Assembly (NCBI GenBank): GCA_027073875.1
Contig: JALTEO010000043.1
Location: 1-12,124 of the forward strand
Origin: Bacteroidales bacterium
Lineage (GTDB): Bacteria; Bacteroidota; Bacteroidia; Bacteroidales; JALTDM01
Direction of reading: 5' to 3'
Length of the DNA stretch: 12,124 nucleotides
Shown: positions 1 through 8,275 of the stretch, one piece after another
How the letters are laid out: each line of letters starts with the position of its first letter
How positions within the stretch are numbered: position 1 is the stretch's first letter
The notes under the pieces: generated by a model
The model's input: the letters and a program-made list of their open reading frames with translations, nothing else
What the model was told of the DNA's origin: nothing
Databases searched by the model: none
Translations under genes and position numbers: made by a program

Positions 1-110
1 CAAAAGAAATGGCAAATGTTATTGATTTGTCGAATTTCGATAAAGGAATATATTTTGTTCATATAAGAGGAAATAAACTTTCAGGCGTTAAGAAAGTGGT
101 TATTGAATAA
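1..110 (+). CDS. C-terminus of a T9SS type A sorting domain protein (5' partial)
   Basis: Reading from base 3, 35 codons run to a TAA at 108-110. The tail reads as a type A C-terminal sorting domain: an IDLSNFDKGIYFVHI stretch, then a short basic turn and a VKKVVIE end. This matches the usual pattern of hydrophobic strand, Leu/Lys-Gly-Ile-Tyr-Phe-Val and terminal KVV. In this family the domain directs a protein already exported by Sec through the type IX outer-membrane translocon, after which it is removed and the cargo is released or attached to the surface. The functional part of the protein lies upstream of the window, so its activity is unknown. A strong terminator follows, so it is the last gene of its transcript. 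Confidence 0.85.
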   Translation, partial: KEMANVIDLSNFDKGIYFVHIRGNKLSGVKKVVIE

Positions 111-130
111 CTTTTGATAAGGATTTTTAT

Positions 131-163
131 AAAAAACCACTGCAAAAATGCAGTGGTTTTTTT
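131..163 (+). terminator. Rho-independent terminator after the T9SS cargo gene
   Basis: A perfect inverted repeat pairs CCACTGCA (137-144) with TGCAGTGG (149-156) around an AAAA loop. It is extended by six A residues on the left and a run of seven T residues (157-163) on the right. It begins 20 bases after the upstream stop codon. The flanking A-run and T-run mean it could also work on the opposite strand, but no minus-strand gene enters from the right here. It separates the T9SS gene from the polysaccharide operon. Confidence 0.9.
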
Positions 164-189
164 GTTTCCAATAAAAATGACTATTTTCG
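161..189 (+). promoter_or_regulatory. Candidate Bacteroidota-type promoter for the polysaccharide operon
   Basis: TTTG at 161-164 and TATTTTCG at 182-189 are 17 bases apart. They resemble the -33 TTTG / -7 TAnnTTTG pattern known for the Bacteroidota primary sigma factor, with one mismatch in the -7 element (C for T). If used, transcription would start around 194-197, leaving a leader of only about ten bases before the ATG at 205. The -33 element also overlaps the T-run of the preceding terminator. This is the only plausible promoter seen in the 40 bases between terminator and gene, but the match is imperfect. Confidence 0.3.
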
Positions 190-204
190 TGAATTATTTA
201 GTGT

Positions 205-942
205 ATGAAGCGATTAATCTTTTTTCTTTTTGTGGCACTTGTTTTTATGTCATCGTGTCGGGTTTTTAATCCGAGTGAGATGTTTAAAACACCAAGGAAT
301 TTCTCCTATGACGAATTTCAATCTACAGTAAAAGAGTATGTTATTCGTCCTTACGATAAAATTAAAATGACGGTATATACCAATAAAGGTTTTCAATTGG
401 TTGATATGGAAGAAAAGATTCAAATGAATCAATACCTGCCGGAATATCTTGTTGATAAAGACGGAATGGTAAAATTACCTGTCTTAGGTAAAGTGAAAAT
501 TGATGGCTTGACAGTAGAACAAACAGAAAAATTATTAGAAACAAAATACGCACAGTTTTTTAGAGATCCGTTTGTTATTGTTAGCGTTACAAACCGTCGT
601 ATTTTTGTTTTTTCCAATGGTGCGGAAAAGGGAAATGTTGTTACGATGGATAATCGAAATTTTACCTTAATAGAAGCACTTGCTAAAGTCGGTGGAATGA
701 CAAGTTTTAGTAAGGCTTACAGAATAAAGCTGATTCGAGGAGATTTGTCTAACCCTAAAGTGTTTTTAATAGATATTTCTTCCATAGATGATTTGAAAAA
801 AGCTAACTTGGTTTTGCAGGCAAATGATATTATTTATGTAGAAACCAGACCTAAATACGCATCCCGTTTTGTTAATGAATTATCTCCGTATTTAGCTATG
901 TTGACATCAATTTTATTGGTATATAGTTTATTTGCAAAATAA
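205..942 (+). CDS. Wza-like polysaccharide export lipoprotein
   Basis: This is an outer-membrane polysaccharide export protein of the Poly_export/SLBB family, which forms the exit channel for capsule or exopolysaccharide. Residues 1-18 are a lipoprotein signal: basic MKR, a hydrophobic core and a lipobox ending in Cys18 (MSSC), which supports this start. Residues 45-130 carry the export domain, with YVIRPYDKIKM, then VDKDGMVKLPVLGKVKIDGLT and a conserved RDPFVIVSV strand. An SLBB-like domain follows at about 132-210 (FSNGAEKGNV, then LIEALAKVGGM). A hydrophobic helix at about 229-244 ends the protein, as in Wza where the C-terminal helix spans the outer membrane. At 245 residues it is shorter than E. 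coli Wza (379) and has room for only one SLBB unit, which I believe is common in Bacteroidota. The Wzc-like partner follows after 6 bases. Confidence 0.92.
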   Translation: MKRLIFFLFVALVFMSSCRVFNPSEMFKTPRNFSYDEFQSTVKEYVIRPYDKIKMTVYTNKGFQLVDMEEKIQMNQYLPEYLVDKDGMVKLPVLGKVKIDGLTVEQTEKLLETKYAQFFRDPFVIVSVTNRRIFVFSNGAEKGNVVTMDNRNFTLIEALAKVGGMTSFSKAYRIKLIRGDLSNPKVFLIDISSIDDLKKANLVLQANDIIYVETRPKYASRFVNELSPYLAMLTSILLVYSLFAK

Positions 943-948
943 TAGTTT

Positions 949-3348
949 ATGAGTTTTAAAAGGATTCCTGCTTTTAATGAAAAGTTTAAATTGACAGTTT
1001 TCTTGTTGCTTGTCAGGAAGTCTGTGTTTTTTTTCCTTTTTGTCTTTGTGGTTGTATTTATTGCAGGATTCTTGTATTTACGATATACGCCCAAGCAATA
1101 TGAGGCATCTGCAATTTTGCAGTCTAATCCATCAAACAATACAAATTTGCTTTTACAAATAGATAATCATATACAACAAGATGATGATTTGTCGCATACG
1201 ATTGAGCAATTACGATCAAAAGAATTTTTGAAGACTGTTTTTAAAAAATTACCTTTGAAAGTCGGTTATTACCGTGAGGGAACTTTTCTTTCCGAGGAAT
1301 TATATACAGCAAGTCCTTTTAGGGTTGAGATTGACACTATCCTTGAGACAATGAAAAATAGACCGATTTATCTGGATTTTAAAGATAAAAACTCAGTAGT
1401 GTTAAGTTATGCTAATGGTGATAATGAAGTTAGCTACTTGTTTAAAACAAATGTTTGGCAAAAAATTAAGGAAGGCAAATTTAAGATAACGATAAAGAAC
1501 TATGATGCAATAAAAGCAGCCAAAAATAATATTAAACAGAACCGGTTATTTTTTATATGTTTTGATGAAAAGACCCTGTTAAAACAGAATATGGGTAAGT
1601 TGAGTATTGTTATCGAAAATCAAATGGCAAAAACAATTAAAATTTCTTTTAAAGATAAAAATCCTATAAAAGTGGCAGATGTTGTAAATACTATTGCCGA
1701 AGAATTTTTGAAATATGATGTAGATAGGAAAAAAGAAAGTACTGCCGGAATCTTAAAGTTTATTGACCAGCAAAGTACATTGGTATATGAGAAATTAAAT
1801 TATTTGGACCGTCAAATTAGAAAATTTCAAAAAGACAACAATATTTCCGTTGAGACGAACAGCGAAATGTTGCCCAATATATATTTAAACAAATTGAATC
1901 TATTGGAAGACAGGATACTGGATTTGGAGTATGAGAAGTCTGCATTGCAGAAGATTAGCGATGATTTAAGTGCCACAAAAAATGTTAATGTTTATGAGTT
2001 GATAGGTTTGTTAAGCGGTATTGAATCTGAAAACTTATTAATAAGCATTTTGAATGATCTTCAGAAATTATTGTCGCAGAAACAAACACTTCTGAATGAT
2101 ATAACTGCTAATAATTTAAGAATTAAATTTCTGGATGCACAAATAGTAAAGCAAAAACAAGAAATTTTAAGGTTAGTCAATTCAATATTGATGCGTATTG
2201 ATCAGGAACTTGCAGATACTAAAAGTAAAATCAGTGGCTATAAAAATAAACTAAGTTTGAAAGGTTTTAATGAAATTGAATTTTCCCGTTTACAGCGACT
2301 TTACAAGGTAAATGAGGAATATTACAATCAGTTACTTGAGAAAAAAGCGGAATATATGATTTATGATGCGGGCTATGTTTCCAATGATGTAATTCTTGAA
2401 AAAGCGACACCTCCAAAATATCCTATCTCTCCGATTAAGACTCAGATTTTTATTGCCTTATTTGTTGTATCGCTTATTGTTATTTTCATTTATTTAATTG
2501 TCAGGTACTTATTCTATAATCAAATTATTGCAATTGACGACATTTTAGAATTTACCGAAGTCCCTTTGTTGGGGGTAATTCCTTTAGTTAAGAAGGCGGA
2601 AGATGTTTCTCACTTAATTATTCAAGATGGTAATAATTCTTTTGTTAGCGAGGCATTTAGAAGTCTTAGAACTAATCTGTATTTTTTTAAAGAAGTAAAA
2701 GGTAAACAATTAATATCGGTTACATCAACAATTGCCGGTGAAGGTAAGACATTTGTATCTATTAACTTGGCAGCGATTATTGCTAAACTTGGCAAAAAGG
2801 TGATTTTGTTAGACTTAGACCTTCGTAAACCTCGTTTGCATTTGAGTTTTGATGTGGAAAATAATAAAGGAATAAGTAATCTGTTGGTTAATGATGCCGT
2901 TTTGGACGAATGTATTCACAATGGTCCTATTTCTAATTTGGATTTTATCACCACCGGTCCTATTCCGCCGAATCCATCGGAGTTGGTTGTAAAGCCGGAA
3001 ATGGATTTATTGCTTGAAGAACTAAAAAAACGCTATGATGTGGTTGTAATGGACACACCCCCTGTTGGTTTGGTTACTGATGCTTTTGTAAATTTCAAAA
3101 AAGCAGATTATCCAATCTATGTATTGAGAACTAATTATTCGAAGAAGAATTTCATCAATAATATTAATCACATTCGTTTTGAAAAGAATATTGAAAATTT
3201 ATCCCTTGTTTTGAATGCCTATGAGATGAATAATTCTAAGTATGGATCGGGCTATGGTTACGGCTACGGTTATGGCTACGGCTATGGTTACTCTGACAAA
3301 AGAATGCATCATAAAGGTGGTATGAAGAAATGGTTGTTTAGAAAGTAA
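949..3348 (+). CDS. Wzc-like polysaccharide co-polymerase with BY-kinase domain
   Basis: This inner-membrane protein combines a Wzz chain-length domain with a bacterial tyrosine kinase, and controls glycan polymer length and export. Transmembrane helices lie at about residues 26-44 and 500-520. Between them is a long, largely helical periplasmic region, ending in a GNVR-type segment (EFSRLQRLYKVNEEYYNQLL) and the typical LEKATPPKYPISP. The cytoplasmic kinase has Walker A at 595-601 (IAGEGKT), Walker A' at 618-626 (VILLDLDLR) and Walker B at 698-705 (VVVMDTPP). The C-terminus holds eight tyrosines between residues 765 and 781, alternating with glycine, and is the expected autophosphorylation cluster. 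At 799 residues it is slightly longer than E. coli Wzc (720). Kinase and co-polymerase are one chain, as in Proteobacteria, unlike the split CapA/CapB type of Firmicutes. No matching phosphatase gene is in the window. Confidence 0.95.
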   Translation: MSFKRIPAFNEKFKLTVFLLLVRKSVFFFLFVFVVVFIAGFLYLRYTPKQYEASAILQSNPSNNTNLLLQIDNHIQQDDDLSHTIEQLRSKEFLKTVFKKLPLKVGYYREGTFLSEELYTASPFRVEIDTILETMKNRPIYLDFKDKNSVVLSYANGDNEVSYLFKTNVWQKIKEGKFKITIKNYDAIKAAKNNIKQNRLFFICFDEKTLLKQNMGKLSIVIENQMAKTIKISFKDKNPIKVADVVNTIAEEFLKYDVDRKKESTAGILKFIDQQSTLVYEKLNYLDRQIRKFQKDNNISVETNSEMLPNIYLNKLNLLEDRILDLEYEKSALQKISDDLSATKNVNVYELIGLLSGIESENLLISILNDLQKLLSQKQTLLNDITANNLRIKFLDAQIVKQKQEILRLVNSILMRIDQELADTKSKISGYKNKLSLKGFNEIEFSRLQRLYKVNEEYYNQLLEKKAEYMIYDAGYVSNDVILEKATPPKYPISPIKTQIFIALFVVSLIVIFIYLIVRYLFYNQIIAIDDILEFTEVPLLGVIPLVKKAEDVSHLIIQDGNNSFVSEAFRSLRTNLYFFKEVKGKQLISVTSTIAGEGKTFVSINLAAIIAKLGKKVILLDLDLRKPRLHLSFDVENNKGISNLLVNDAVLDECIHNGPISNLDFITTGPIPPNPSELVVKPEMDLLLEELKKRYDVVVMDTPPVGLVTDAFVNFKKADYPIYVLRTNYSKKNFINNINHIRFEKNIENLSLVLNAYEMNNSKYGSGYGYGYGYGYGYGYSDKRMHHKGGMKKWLFRK
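3250..3291 (+). repeat. Seven tandem GGYTAY hexamers encoding (Gly-Tyr)7
   Basis: Seven consecutive in-frame hexamers of the form GGY-TAY encode residues 768-781 of the tyrosine kinase. The third positions vary irregularly between C and T: the units are GGCTAT, GGTTAC, GGCTAC, GGTTAT, GGCTAC, GGCTAT and GGTTAC. A further tyrosine lies just upstream at residue 765. The unit is a multiple of three, so gain or loss of copies would change tyrosine number without a frameshift. The mixed synonymous codons argue against a very recent slippage expansion. Confidence 0.9.
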
Positions 3349-3356
3349 TTTATCTG

Positions 3357-4409
3357 ATGAATTTTAACTTGATTTTGGGTATTTTCTTTATTGCGTTATT
3401 ATTGATAAGTTTTTTTATTCATCGTTATTTTTTTGTTCGTTCAAAGACAATACTCATTAAAAAAGCAAGAACAGATGTCGTGCGTTGGGCGTCGCAAACT
3501 AAACCTATTTTAGGTGGTGTAACTTTTTATTTTTCATTCCTGATTGGTACGGTTGCTCTTTTTTTCTTTACCGATTATGAAAATCTTTTGACTCCGGTAA
3601 ATATTGCTGTCTTTATTGCTGTTACAATTGCTTTCCTAATGGGCTTGGCTGATGATTTATTAAGCACTTCTCCTTATTTTAGATTTTTAATGCAGACTGT
3701 TATTGCAGTGCTTTTTATTTATTTTGGATTGGAGATTCATTTTTTTCAGAATGAATATTTGAACTATCTTTTAACAATATTTTGGGTTGTTGGCATAATG
3801 AATTCCTTCAATATGCTGGATAATATGGATGCGGTTACGACATCTGTTTCATTGTCAATTTTGTTGGTATTAGCGGTATTTTTATTTATTGAAGCCAATC
3901 CTTTTATTATATTACCTGTGATAATTTTACCTGCTTTATTTTCTTTCCTTATTTTTAACTGGTATCCTGCCAAGATGTATATGGGTGATAATGGCAGTCA
4001 GTTTCTTGGGGCTGTTTTTGCCGGTGCCGGTATTTTCTTTTTCTGGCAACAAGCCGCTTTTACAATGCCTGTAATGTCGCGGTTGGAGACTGTTCTGATA
4101 GTTGCTTTGGTGTTTTTAATTCCGTTAACTGATACAACTACCGTTACCATTAACAGAATCCTTGCCGGAAAATCACCGTTTGAGGGAGGCAAAGACCATA
4201 CAACTCATTTCTTGGTTTATCGTGGCTTTTCTGAACCGAAAGCGGCTTTGTTTCTTCTTGCTATCTCATTGATTAGTAATCTGTTTGCAATGCTTTTCTT
4301 ATTCCGGATTATCTTTTTTACGACAGCTTGGAAGGTGGGTGCTATTATTTTTATTTCCTTTGTATCCTTGTTTTTATATGGAAATACCAGAGTTACAAAG
4401 GCAAAATAA
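3357..4409 (+). CDS. WecA/TagO-type undecaprenyl-phosphate sugar-1-phosphate transferase
   Basis: This is a polytopic inner-membrane glycosyltransferase family 4 enzyme (MraY/WecA/TagO superfamily). It moves a sugar-1-phosphate, usually GlcNAc-1-P, from a UDP-sugar to undecaprenyl phosphate, which is the first step of lipid-linked glycan synthesis. The family motifs occur in order: KPILGG at 49-54, the Mg-binding Asp pair D99-D100 (GLADDLL), NSFNMLDNMD at 149-158, MGDNGS at 209-214 and KDHTTH at 279-284, the His-x-x-His sugar-recognition loop. About ten hydrophobic segments are visible, and the length of 350 residues is normal. MraY itself is unlikely: this gene is not in a cell-wall cluster and its neighbours are export genes. 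The sugar cannot be read from sequence. It starts 8 bases after the kinase gene and probably initiates the exported polymer. Confidence 0.9.
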   Translation: MNFNLILGIFFIALLLISFFIHRYFFVRSKTILIKKARTDVVRWASQTKPILGGVTFYFSFLIGTVALFFFTDYENLLTPVNIAVFIAVTIAFLMGLADDLLSTSPYFRFLMQTVIAVLFIYFGLEIHFFQNEYLNYLLTIFWVVGIMNSFNMLDNMDAVTTSVSLSILLVLAVFLFIEANPFIILPVIILPALFSFLIFNWYPAKMYMGDNGSQFLGAVFAGAGIFFFWQQAAFTMPVMSRLETVLIVALVFLIPLTDTTTVTINRILAGKSPFEGGKDHTTHFLVYRGFSEPKAALFLLAISLISNLFAMLFLFRIIFFTTAWKVGAIIFISFVSLFLYGNTRVTKAK

Positions 4410-4421
4410 AATTTCTTACGC

Positions 4422-5420
4422 GTGAAAAAAAACTTAAAATTTATACTTCGATTGTCCTTTTCTTTGATAACAATTATTGTTTTGGTTGTATTCATAAGAT
4501 TCTTTTTATTCTCAAAGGATACAGGTGCAAAAGATAAAGAATTTTCTCGTGACTTTTCAGGACATTATTCTATTTATGCAGTGCCAATACCCAAGCATTT
4601 GAATTTTGCGGGTGAACCGGTACCTGTTGAAAAATATGATGTTTTTGAAGGACTCGATCGTGAGTTTTTGGTAAATACTTACTGGCAATCACAAACACTG
4701 TTGTTTATAAAACGAGCCAACAAATATTTCCCGATTATTGAACCGATATTGAAAAAAAATAATATTCCTGAAGATTTTAAATATCTTGCTTTAGCTGAAA
4801 GTGGATTGATGAATGTTGTTTCGCCTTCGCACGCGGTTGGATTTTGGCAATTTGTAAAAAAAACGGGGCAGCAATACGGACTAACGGTCAATAAAAATAT
4901 TGATGAACGGTATCATCTTGAGAAATCAACACAGGCGGCTTGCGATTATCTGAATGATGCCTATGAAATTTTTAATAATTGGACATTGGTAGCTGCTTCT
5001 TACAATGTGGGTATGAAGAATTTAAAAAAACAATTGGACAAACAACAGGTTGCTTCTTATTACGATATGTATTTGAATAAAGAAACAGCCCGTTATGTAT
5101 ATCGTATCATTGCCATAAAATATATTCTGAGTAATCCCGGGAAATACGGCTTCCATTTTCGGAAAAAAGATCTTTACCGTTATCCTGAATTTAAGGTTGA
5201 TACGATTGATACAACTATTAACAGCTTGGAGGACTTTGCAATTTCTCAATCTGTAAATTTGAAATTGCTGAAAGACTTAAATCCGTGGATTCGCGGGAGA
5301 AGTTTACAAAATCCCGATAGTGTGAAATATGGTATCAAAATTCCTGTAAAAAGAGAATTATTTGAAGATTATTTCTCGGATGAACAAGAGATGCCCTCAT
5401 CTGTTAATGATTCAATTTAA
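4422..5420 (+). CDS. Membrane-anchored MltD-like lytic transglycosylase
   Basis: This is a peptidoglycan lytic transglycosylase of the SLT (GH23) fold, which cleaves the MurNAc-GlcNAc bond to form 1,6-anhydroMurNAc ends. It starts with GTG 12 bases after the previous gene; I see no better start, and GTG gives a clean N-terminus (MKKNLKF, then a hydrophobic segment at about 8-31). There is no lipobox, so it is probably held in the inner membrane by this helix and faces the periplasm. The SLT domain covers about 95-225: LALAESGL with catalytic Glu126, SPSHAVGFWQF, and the late AASYNVG motif. The last 70 residues (LEDFAISQSVNLKLLKDLNP, then YGIKIPVKRE) resemble one degenerate LysM module. It has 332 residues, against about 450 for E. 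coli MltD with two LysM repeats. The operon position suggests a role in making wall passages for the export complex, but that is inference. Confidence 0.9.
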   Translation: MKKNLKFILRLSFSLITIIVLVVFIRFFLFSKDTGAKDKEFSRDFSGHYSIYAVPIPKHLNFAGEPVPVEKYDVFEGLDREFLVNTYWQSQTLLFIKRANKYFPIIEPILKKNNIPEDFKYLALAESGLMNVVSPSHAVGFWQFVKKTGQQYGLTVNKNIDERYHLEKSTQAACDYLNDAYEIFNNWTLVAASYNVGMKNLKKQLDKQQVASYYDMYLNKETARYVYRIIAIKYILSNPGKYGFHFRKKDLYRYPEFKVDTIDTTINSLEDFAISQSVNLKLLKDLNPWIRGRSLQNPDSVKYGIKIPVKRELFEDYFSDEQEMPSSVNDSI

Positions 5421-5431
5421 GATTGATTTCA

Positions 5432-8272
5432 ATGCCGGAGGATTTTGCTGATAGCTTTATTAAAATTTATGGTGCACGGGAGCATAATCTGAAAAATGTT
5501 TCCGTAAAGATTCCACATCATAAGATTACGGTTATTACCGGTGTGTCGGGAAGTGGAAAATCGTCATTGGCATTCGACACCATTCACGCTGAAGGACAAC
5601 GCCGCTATATTGAGACTTTTTCTGCCTATGCCCGCAATTATCTCGGCAATTTTGAACGCCCCGATGTGGATTTAATTGAGGGATTGAGTCCCGTGATTGC
5701 GATTGAACAAAAGACTACGGTGAAAAATCCGCGTTCTACCGTTGGCACACTTACCGAAGTTTACGATTTCTTTCGTTTGTTGTATGCCCGTATCGGTGTA
5801 GCATATTCCTACGAAACAGGGAAGCCGATGGTTAAGATGAGTGAACCTGAAATTTTCAGGAAAATTCTGTCGCAGTTTGCCGGTCAAAAAGTTTATTTTC
5901 TGGCACCGTTTGTTCGTGGGCGAAAAGGACATTACCGGGAACTATTTAATAAATTTCTCTCAAAAGGATATCTCTTTGCCCGTGTTGATGGTGAGATTGT
6001 GGAATTGCCGCGAAATTATCAGGTAGACCGCTACAAGAATCACTTTATTGAGTTGGTCATTGATTCGTTTACGGTGGCTGAGAAAAACGAAAAACGGTTG
6101 AAAGAAGCTATCCGTTCAGCATTTCAACAAGGAAAAGACACGCTTTTGGTCTTGAAACCTGACACAAACGAGGCAACATTTTTTAGTAAAAAATTGATGT
6201 GTCCCGATACCGGTTTGGCGTATGATGAGCCGGCACCGCATTCTTTTTCGTTTAATTCGCCCAAGGGAGCTTGCCCTAATTGTAAAGGACTTGGCTATGT
6301 TAACGAATTGGATTTGGATAAAATAATTCCCGACAACAGTTTGTCAATTAAAAACGGGGGCATTAAACCGCTTGGAAAATATAAAAATGCATTAGTCTTT
6401 TGGCAGTTGGAGGCAATAGCCAAGAAATACGGTTTTTCGCTCGATACACCAATAAAAGATATTCCCGGGCAGGCATTGAAAACTGTTCTTTATGGTTCTA
6501 ACGAGTCTTTTTTGTTGGAGAAATCACCTTTAGGTTCTTCATCGAATTATTATCTGTCGTTCGATGGCGTGGTTAACTATCTGCAAAACTTTTTTGACTC
6601 AGAAGAAAATAATCCGATACAAAAACGCTGGTCAATACAGTTTTATCGCAAAAAGAAATGTCCTGTATGCGACGGAAAACGACTGAAAAAAGAAAGTTTG
6701 TCATTTAAAGTGGCAGATTATACGATTGGCGATATTGCTTCATTCGATTTGTTGCAGTTAAAAGAATGGGTTGATAACTTGCCGAAGAAATTATCCCGAC
6801 GCGATGTTGAGGTGGCGGAGGGTATTTTGAAAGAAATCAGCAGTCGCTTATCGTTATTGAATGATATCGGTTTGGGCTATCTTTCATTAAGCAGACAATC
6901 TTCGACACTCTCGGGTGGCGAGAGCCAACGCATCCGTTTGGCGACACAAATTGGTTCACAACTGGTGAATGTGCTTTATATTTTTGATGAGCCAAGCATC
7001 GGGCTGCATCAACGCGACAACCAAAAGCTGATTGCGTCACTCAAAGCACTTCGCGATGTGGGAAATACCATTATTGTGGTAGAACACGATAAAGACATTA
7101 TGCTCAATGCCGATTTCGTGGTGGATATTGGTCCCGGAGCAGGGCGGCACGGTGGTGAGATTTTGGCTGAGGCATTTAAAACCGAATTGTTGAAACAGGA
7201 TACACTAACCGTAAAATATCTCAACGGGGAAAAGCAGATTCCAATACCTGCAACTCGGCGGCAGGGAAACGGACAATTTCTCACAATAAGCGGTGCACGA
7301 GGGAATAATTTAAAAAATATTACCGTAAAATTTCCTTTAGGGACTTTTATTTGTGTTACCGGTGTTTCCGGTAGCGGAAAATCAACGCTGGTTTACGATA
7401 CGCTGTTTGCTTATTTGCGACACTATTTTTACGGCTCTAATGATGTGCCGTTGCCGTTTGATAAAATTCAAGGAATTGAACATCTCGATAAAGTGATTGC
7501 AGTTGATCAATCGCCAATAGGGAAGTCGCCGCGGTCTAATCCGGCAACTTATACCGGTGTTTTTGGTGAAATAAGAAAATTGTTTGCTTCATTACCCGAA
7601 GCCAAAATTCGCGGGTTTAAGGCAAACCGTTTTTCATTCAATGTTAAAGGTGGAAGATGTGAAGAGTGTAAGGGTGCCGGCGTGCAGACCATTGAAATGA
7701 ATTTCTTGCCTAATGTGTATGTTACTTGTCCTGTGTGTAACGGACATCGCTATAATCGTGAGACTTTGTCGGTTTTATATAAAGGGAAATCTATTGATGA
7801 TGTGTTGAATATGACTGTTAATCAGGCAGTAATATTTTTTGAAAATATTCCTTCGATTTACCGAAAAATAAAAATCCTTCAAGAAGTAGGATTGGGTTAT
7901 TTAACGCTGGGACAAGCTTCACCATCGCTTTCCGGTGGAGAGGCACAACGGATGAAATTGGCTTCGGAGCTATCGAAACGCGATACGGGAAATACTTTTT
8001 ACATTTTAGACGAACCTACTACGGGCTTACATTTTCAGGATATTGAGGTGTTGCTGTCGGTTATTGCCCGCTTGGTTGACAGAGGTAATACGGTTGTAAT
8101 GATTGAACACAATATGGATATTATCAAAAATGCCGATTACATCATTGATTTAGGTCCTGATGGTGGCGAAAAGGGTGGGGAAGTAACGGCTGTAGGAACA
8201 CCTGAGGAAATTATTGTTACAACAGAAAAAAGTTATACGGCAGAGTTTCTCAAGCAGGAAATAAAGAGTTGA
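5432..8272 (+). CDS. uvrA: Excinuclease ABC subunit A (UvrA)
   Basis: This is the damage-recognition ATPase of nucleotide excision repair, a cytoplasmic dimer that loads UvrB onto damaged DNA. Both ABC modules are complete. The first has Walker A at 37-44 (GVSGSGKS), signature LSGGESQ at 493-499 and Walker B with D519-E520. The second has Walker A at 644-651, signature LSGGEAQ at 833-839 and Walker B with D860-E861. Cysteine pairs occur at 281/284, 410/413, 743/746 and 766/769. The pair expected at 257/260 keeps only Cys257; position 260 is Thr. I start at the ATG at 5432 (946 residues, close to the 940 of E. coli). An in-frame TTG at 5423 would add three residues and leave only a 2-base gap. 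It sits tightly behind the lytic transglycosylase gene, so it may be read from the polysaccharide promoter. I see no SOS-type operator. Confidence 0.98.
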   Translation: MPEDFADSFIKIYGAREHNLKNVSVKIPHHKITVITGVSGSGKSSLAFDTIHAEGQRRYIETFSAYARNYLGNFERPDVDLIEGLSPVIAIEQKTTVKNPRSTVGTLTEVYDFFRLLYARIGVAYSYETGKPMVKMSEPEIFRKILSQFAGQKVYFLAPFVRGRKGHYRELFNKFLSKGYLFARVDGEIVELPRNYQVDRYKNHFIELVIDSFTVAEKNEKRLKEAIRSAFQQGKDTLLVLKPDTNEATFFSKKLMCPDTGLAYDEPAPHSFSFNSPKGACPNCKGLGYVNELDLDKIIPDNSLSIKNGGIKPLGKYKNALVFWQLEAIAKKYGFSLDTPIKDIPGQALKTVLYGSNESFLLEKSPLGSSSNYYLSFDGVVNYLQNFFDSEENNPIQKRWSIQFYRKKKCPVCDGKRLKKESLSFKVADYTIGDIASFDLLQLKEWVDNLPKKLSRRDVEVAEGILKEISSRLSLLNDIGLGYLSLSRQSSTLSGGESQRIRLATQIGSQLVNVLYIFDEPSIGLHQRDNQKLIASLKALRDVGNTIIVVEHDKDIMLNADFVVDIGPGAGRHGGEILAEAFKTELLKQDTLTVKYLNGEKQIPIPATRRQGNGQFLTISGARGNNLKNITVKFPLGTFICVTGVSGSGKSTLVYDTLFAYLRHYFYGSNDVPLPFDKIQGIEHLDKVIAVDQSPIGKSPRSNPATYTGVFGEIRKLFASLPEAKIRGFKANRFSFNVKGGRCEECKGAGVQTIEMNFLPNVYVTCPVCNGHRYNRETLSVLYKGKSIDDVLNMTVNQAVIFFENIPSIYRKIKILQEVGLGYLTLGQASPSLSGGEAQRMKLASELSKRDTGNTFYILDEPTTGLHFQDIEVLLSVIARLVDRGNTVVMIEHNMDIIKNADYIIDLGPDGGEKGGEVTAVGTPEEIIVTTEKSYTAEFLKQEIKS

Positions 8273-8275
8273 GAG

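Noticed and set aside
5423..5431. TTG at 5423 as the uvrA start.
   Set aside because: The in-frame ATG three codons later gives a normal UvrA N-terminus and a more usual gap; the TTG remains possible but is not preferred.
7009..7284. 91-codon minus-strand ORF inside uvrA, and similar overlapping ORFs elsewhere on both strands.
   Set aside because: They are opposite-frame shadows of well-supported genes, with no domain or start signal of their own.
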